Positions 5,906-7,398 of a stretch of 7,398 nt of DNA are shown in pieces. The notes under the pieces are model-generated. The model saw only the letters and a program-made list of their open reading frames with translations. It was not told where the DNA came from and did no database searches. Made by a program: the position numbers and the translations under genes. The stretch is from positions 1-7,398 of the forward strand of contig CAKSSY010000075.1 of NCBI GenBank assembly GCA_934489945.1. Direction: 5' to 3'. The stretch comes from an uncultured Eubacteriales bacterium (GTDB lineage: Bacteria > Bacillota > Clostridia > Oscillospirales > CAG-272). The stretch's first letter is position 1; every line of letters starts with the position of its first letter.

Positions 5906-7398
5906 TCAGTCTTTTTTGTCTATGGCACCAAACGGGCAGACGTTGGTACACAGACCGCATCCGTTACACTGGTTGATATCAATATGTACACCGTTTTCAT
6001 CCGATGTAATAGCAGGACACCCCAGTTTCATACACACTTTGCACTTACGGCATTTTTCATGTGAGATTTCGCAGTGTCCGGTATATTTTACGGTTTTGAG
6101 AAGAGCGCAAGGACGCTGGGCGATAATGACAGAAGGTTCTTCACGTTCCACTTCTTCTTTTACAACTCTTTCAAAGTTTCTGACATCAAACGGATCTGCC
6201 ACCACAACATGCTCCACGCCGATTGCATGACAGAGCGAAATTAAATTGACCTGCTTGGTCGGTTCCTTGCGGATGGTATACCCCGTTGTAGGATTATCCT
6301 GATGCCCGGTCATACCGGTAATGGAGTTGTCAAGAATGATAACCGTATTATTCCCCTTATTATAAACAATATCAATAAGTCCCGTAATTCCGGAATGAAT
6401 AAAGGTGGAGTCGCCGATGACAGAAACCATTTTCTTATTGAATTCGGCACCACGTGCTTTCGCCATCCCAAGAGCCGCACTAACCGAAGCTCCCATACAA
6501 ATCGTGGTATCCACACTTGCCAACGGAGCAACCGCTCCGAGAGTATAGCAACCAATATCGCCACACACCACCAGTCCGAGCTTTTTCAACACATAAAATG
6601 TACCGCGATGCGGGCATCCCGCGCACATAACAGGAGGACGGACGGGAATGTTCTCATCGATTGCAACCGACGACTTTGCCTTTTCACCCAAAACAGCACC
6701 GGCAATCATAGCAGGTGTATACTCGCCTAAAAGTGTAAAAACTTCTTTGCCGATTACATTCAGCCCAATCACGCGACAATGCTCTTCCATAAAGGGATCG
6801 GTTTCTTCCACAACATACATCTTTTTACACTTTGCAGCAAATGCACGGATTTTTTTCGTAGGCATCGGATAAATCATGCCGAGTTTGAGATAATTTACAG
6901 AATTTCCTAGTGCTTCTTTGGCATACATATAGGAGATTCCGGAGGAAATTACGCCGATCTCGGCACCATTGTCTTCAATCGTATTCAGGTCAGTCTCCTC
7001 CGCATATGCGGAAAGTGCCTCCATACGCTTTTCCACATCCACATGACGCCTGATGGCATTTGCCGGCATCATGACATACTTTCCGATATTCTTTTCGTAA
7101 GGCTTGAGTTCATCTCCATGACGTTCACCAATCTCCACAAGGCTTTGCGAATGGGAGACCCGGGTGGAAAGACGAAGAAATATCGGTGTATCAAACCGTT
7201 CGGACAGTTCATATGCCTTTTTGGTATATTCCTTACATTCTTCCGAGTCGGATGGTTCCAGCATCGGGATTTTTGCCGCCTTGGCATAGTGGCGGGAATC
7301 CTGCTCATTCTGAGAAGAATGCATACCGGGATCATCAGCAACACAGAATACCAGTCCACCATTCACACCTGTGTAACTGACCGTATATACAGGGTCTG
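5906..7398 (-). CDS. iorA: Indolepyruvate:ferredoxin oxidoreductase, alpha subunit (5' end outside window)
   Basis: Large subunit of the thiamine-diphosphate enzyme that oxidatively decarboxylates aryl-2-oxoacids to aryl-acetyl-CoA, CO2 and reduced ferredoxin, or runs in reverse; cytoplasmic. The frame is open to the window edge, so the start is missing. 496 complete codons are visible against roughly 580-600 residues in the family, so about 90-100 N-terminal residues are lost. The visible part begins in the pyrimidine-domain stretch ending ADDPGMHSSQNEQDSRHYAK, a hallmark of IorA. Next come CAGCPHRG (visible residues 258-265) and the thiamine-diphosphate/Mg site, GDS at 328-330 with Asn357. 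The C-terminus holds two 4Fe-4S ligand sets: Cys449, 452, 455, 460 (CxxCxxCxxxxCP) and Cys477, 480, 483, 487 (CxxCxxCxxxCP). The GTG at 7366 is internal, because homologous sequence continues upstream of it (DPVYTVSYTG). It stops with TGA, 13 bases before iorB. Identification is firm; preference among indole-, phenyl- and hydroxyphenylpyruvate cannot be read from sequence. Confidence 0.96.
   Translation of the reverse strand, partial: DPVYTVSYTGVNGGLVFCVADDPGMHSSQNEQDSRHYAKAAKIPMLEPSDSEECKEYTKKAYELSERFDTPIFLRLSTRVSHSQSLVEIGERHGDELKPYEKNIGKYVMMPANAIRRHVDVEKRMEALSAYAEETDLNTIEDNGAEIGVISSGISYMYAKEALGNSVNYLKLGMIYPMPTKKIRAFAAKCKKMYVVEETDPFMEEHCRVIGLNVIGKEVFTLLGEYTPAMIAGAVLGEKAKSSVAIDENIPVRPPVMCAGCPHRGTFYVLKKLGLVVCGDIGCYTLGAVAPLASVDTTICMGASVSAALGMAKARGAEFNKKMVSVIGDSTFIHSGITGLIDIVYNKGNNTVIILDNSITGMTGHQDNPTTGYTIRKEPTKQVNLISLCHAIGVEHVVVADPFDVRNFERVVKEEVEREEPSVIIAQRPCALLKTVKYTGHCEISHEKCRKCKVCMKLGCPAITSDENGVHIDINQCNGCGLCTNVCPFGAIDKKD

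Noticed and set aside
7364..7366. GTG as the start of iorA
   Set aside because: In-frame sequence upstream to the edge (DPVYTVSYTG) still matches the IorA family, so this codon is an internal valine.

Overview
All recognisable genes in this window lie on the minus strand, so gene order below follows decreasing coordinate. The sequence looks like an anaerobic, low-to-moderate GC Firmicute, probably a gut or rumen type clostridium. The grounds are strong AGGAGG-type ribosome binding sites, two promoters with perfect sigma-A consensus, a hairpin-plus-U-run terminator, a ferredoxin-dependent 2-oxoacid oxidoreductase, and a lipoprotein xylanase-family enzyme. This placement is inferred from style and gene content, not from a marker gene.

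Region 1 (7398 to 3511) is the end of an operon: iorA (cut by the window edge), iorB, a PaaK-type arylacetate-CoA ligase, and a small tandem-ACT-domain protein. The genes are 13, 23 and 13 bases apart, each has its own ribosome binding site, and the unit closes with a perfect-stem rho-independent terminator. IorAB interconverts aryl-2-oxoacids (indolepyruvate, phenylpyruvate, hydroxyphenylpyruvate) with aryl-acetyl-CoA plus CO2, using ferredoxin. The ligase links free arylacetate to CoA. Together they connect aromatic amino acids with arylacetates, either as catabolism or as salvage by reductive carboxylation. The ACT protein may sense an amino acid.

Region 2 (3483 to 149) is a separate two-gene transcription unit with its own consensus promoter directly behind that terminator. 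It encodes a surface lipoprotein with a beta-sandwich-like N-terminal region and a GH10 (xylanase family) catalytic domain, followed 17 bases later by a cytoplasmic GH13 (alpha-amylase family) enzyme. An exported hemicellulase-type enzyme paired with an intracellular alpha-glucan-type enzyme is unusual.

Region 3 (129 to 1) holds a second perfect sigma-A promoter that fires out of the window into an unassigned leader; its gene lies beyond the edge. No RNA gene, CRISPR array, insertion sequence or phage feature was seen. I found no clearly novel system. The points of most interest are the diverged GH10 active site, the odd GH10/GH13 pairing, the uncertain direction of the aryl-acid pathway, and the unknown leader at the left edge.
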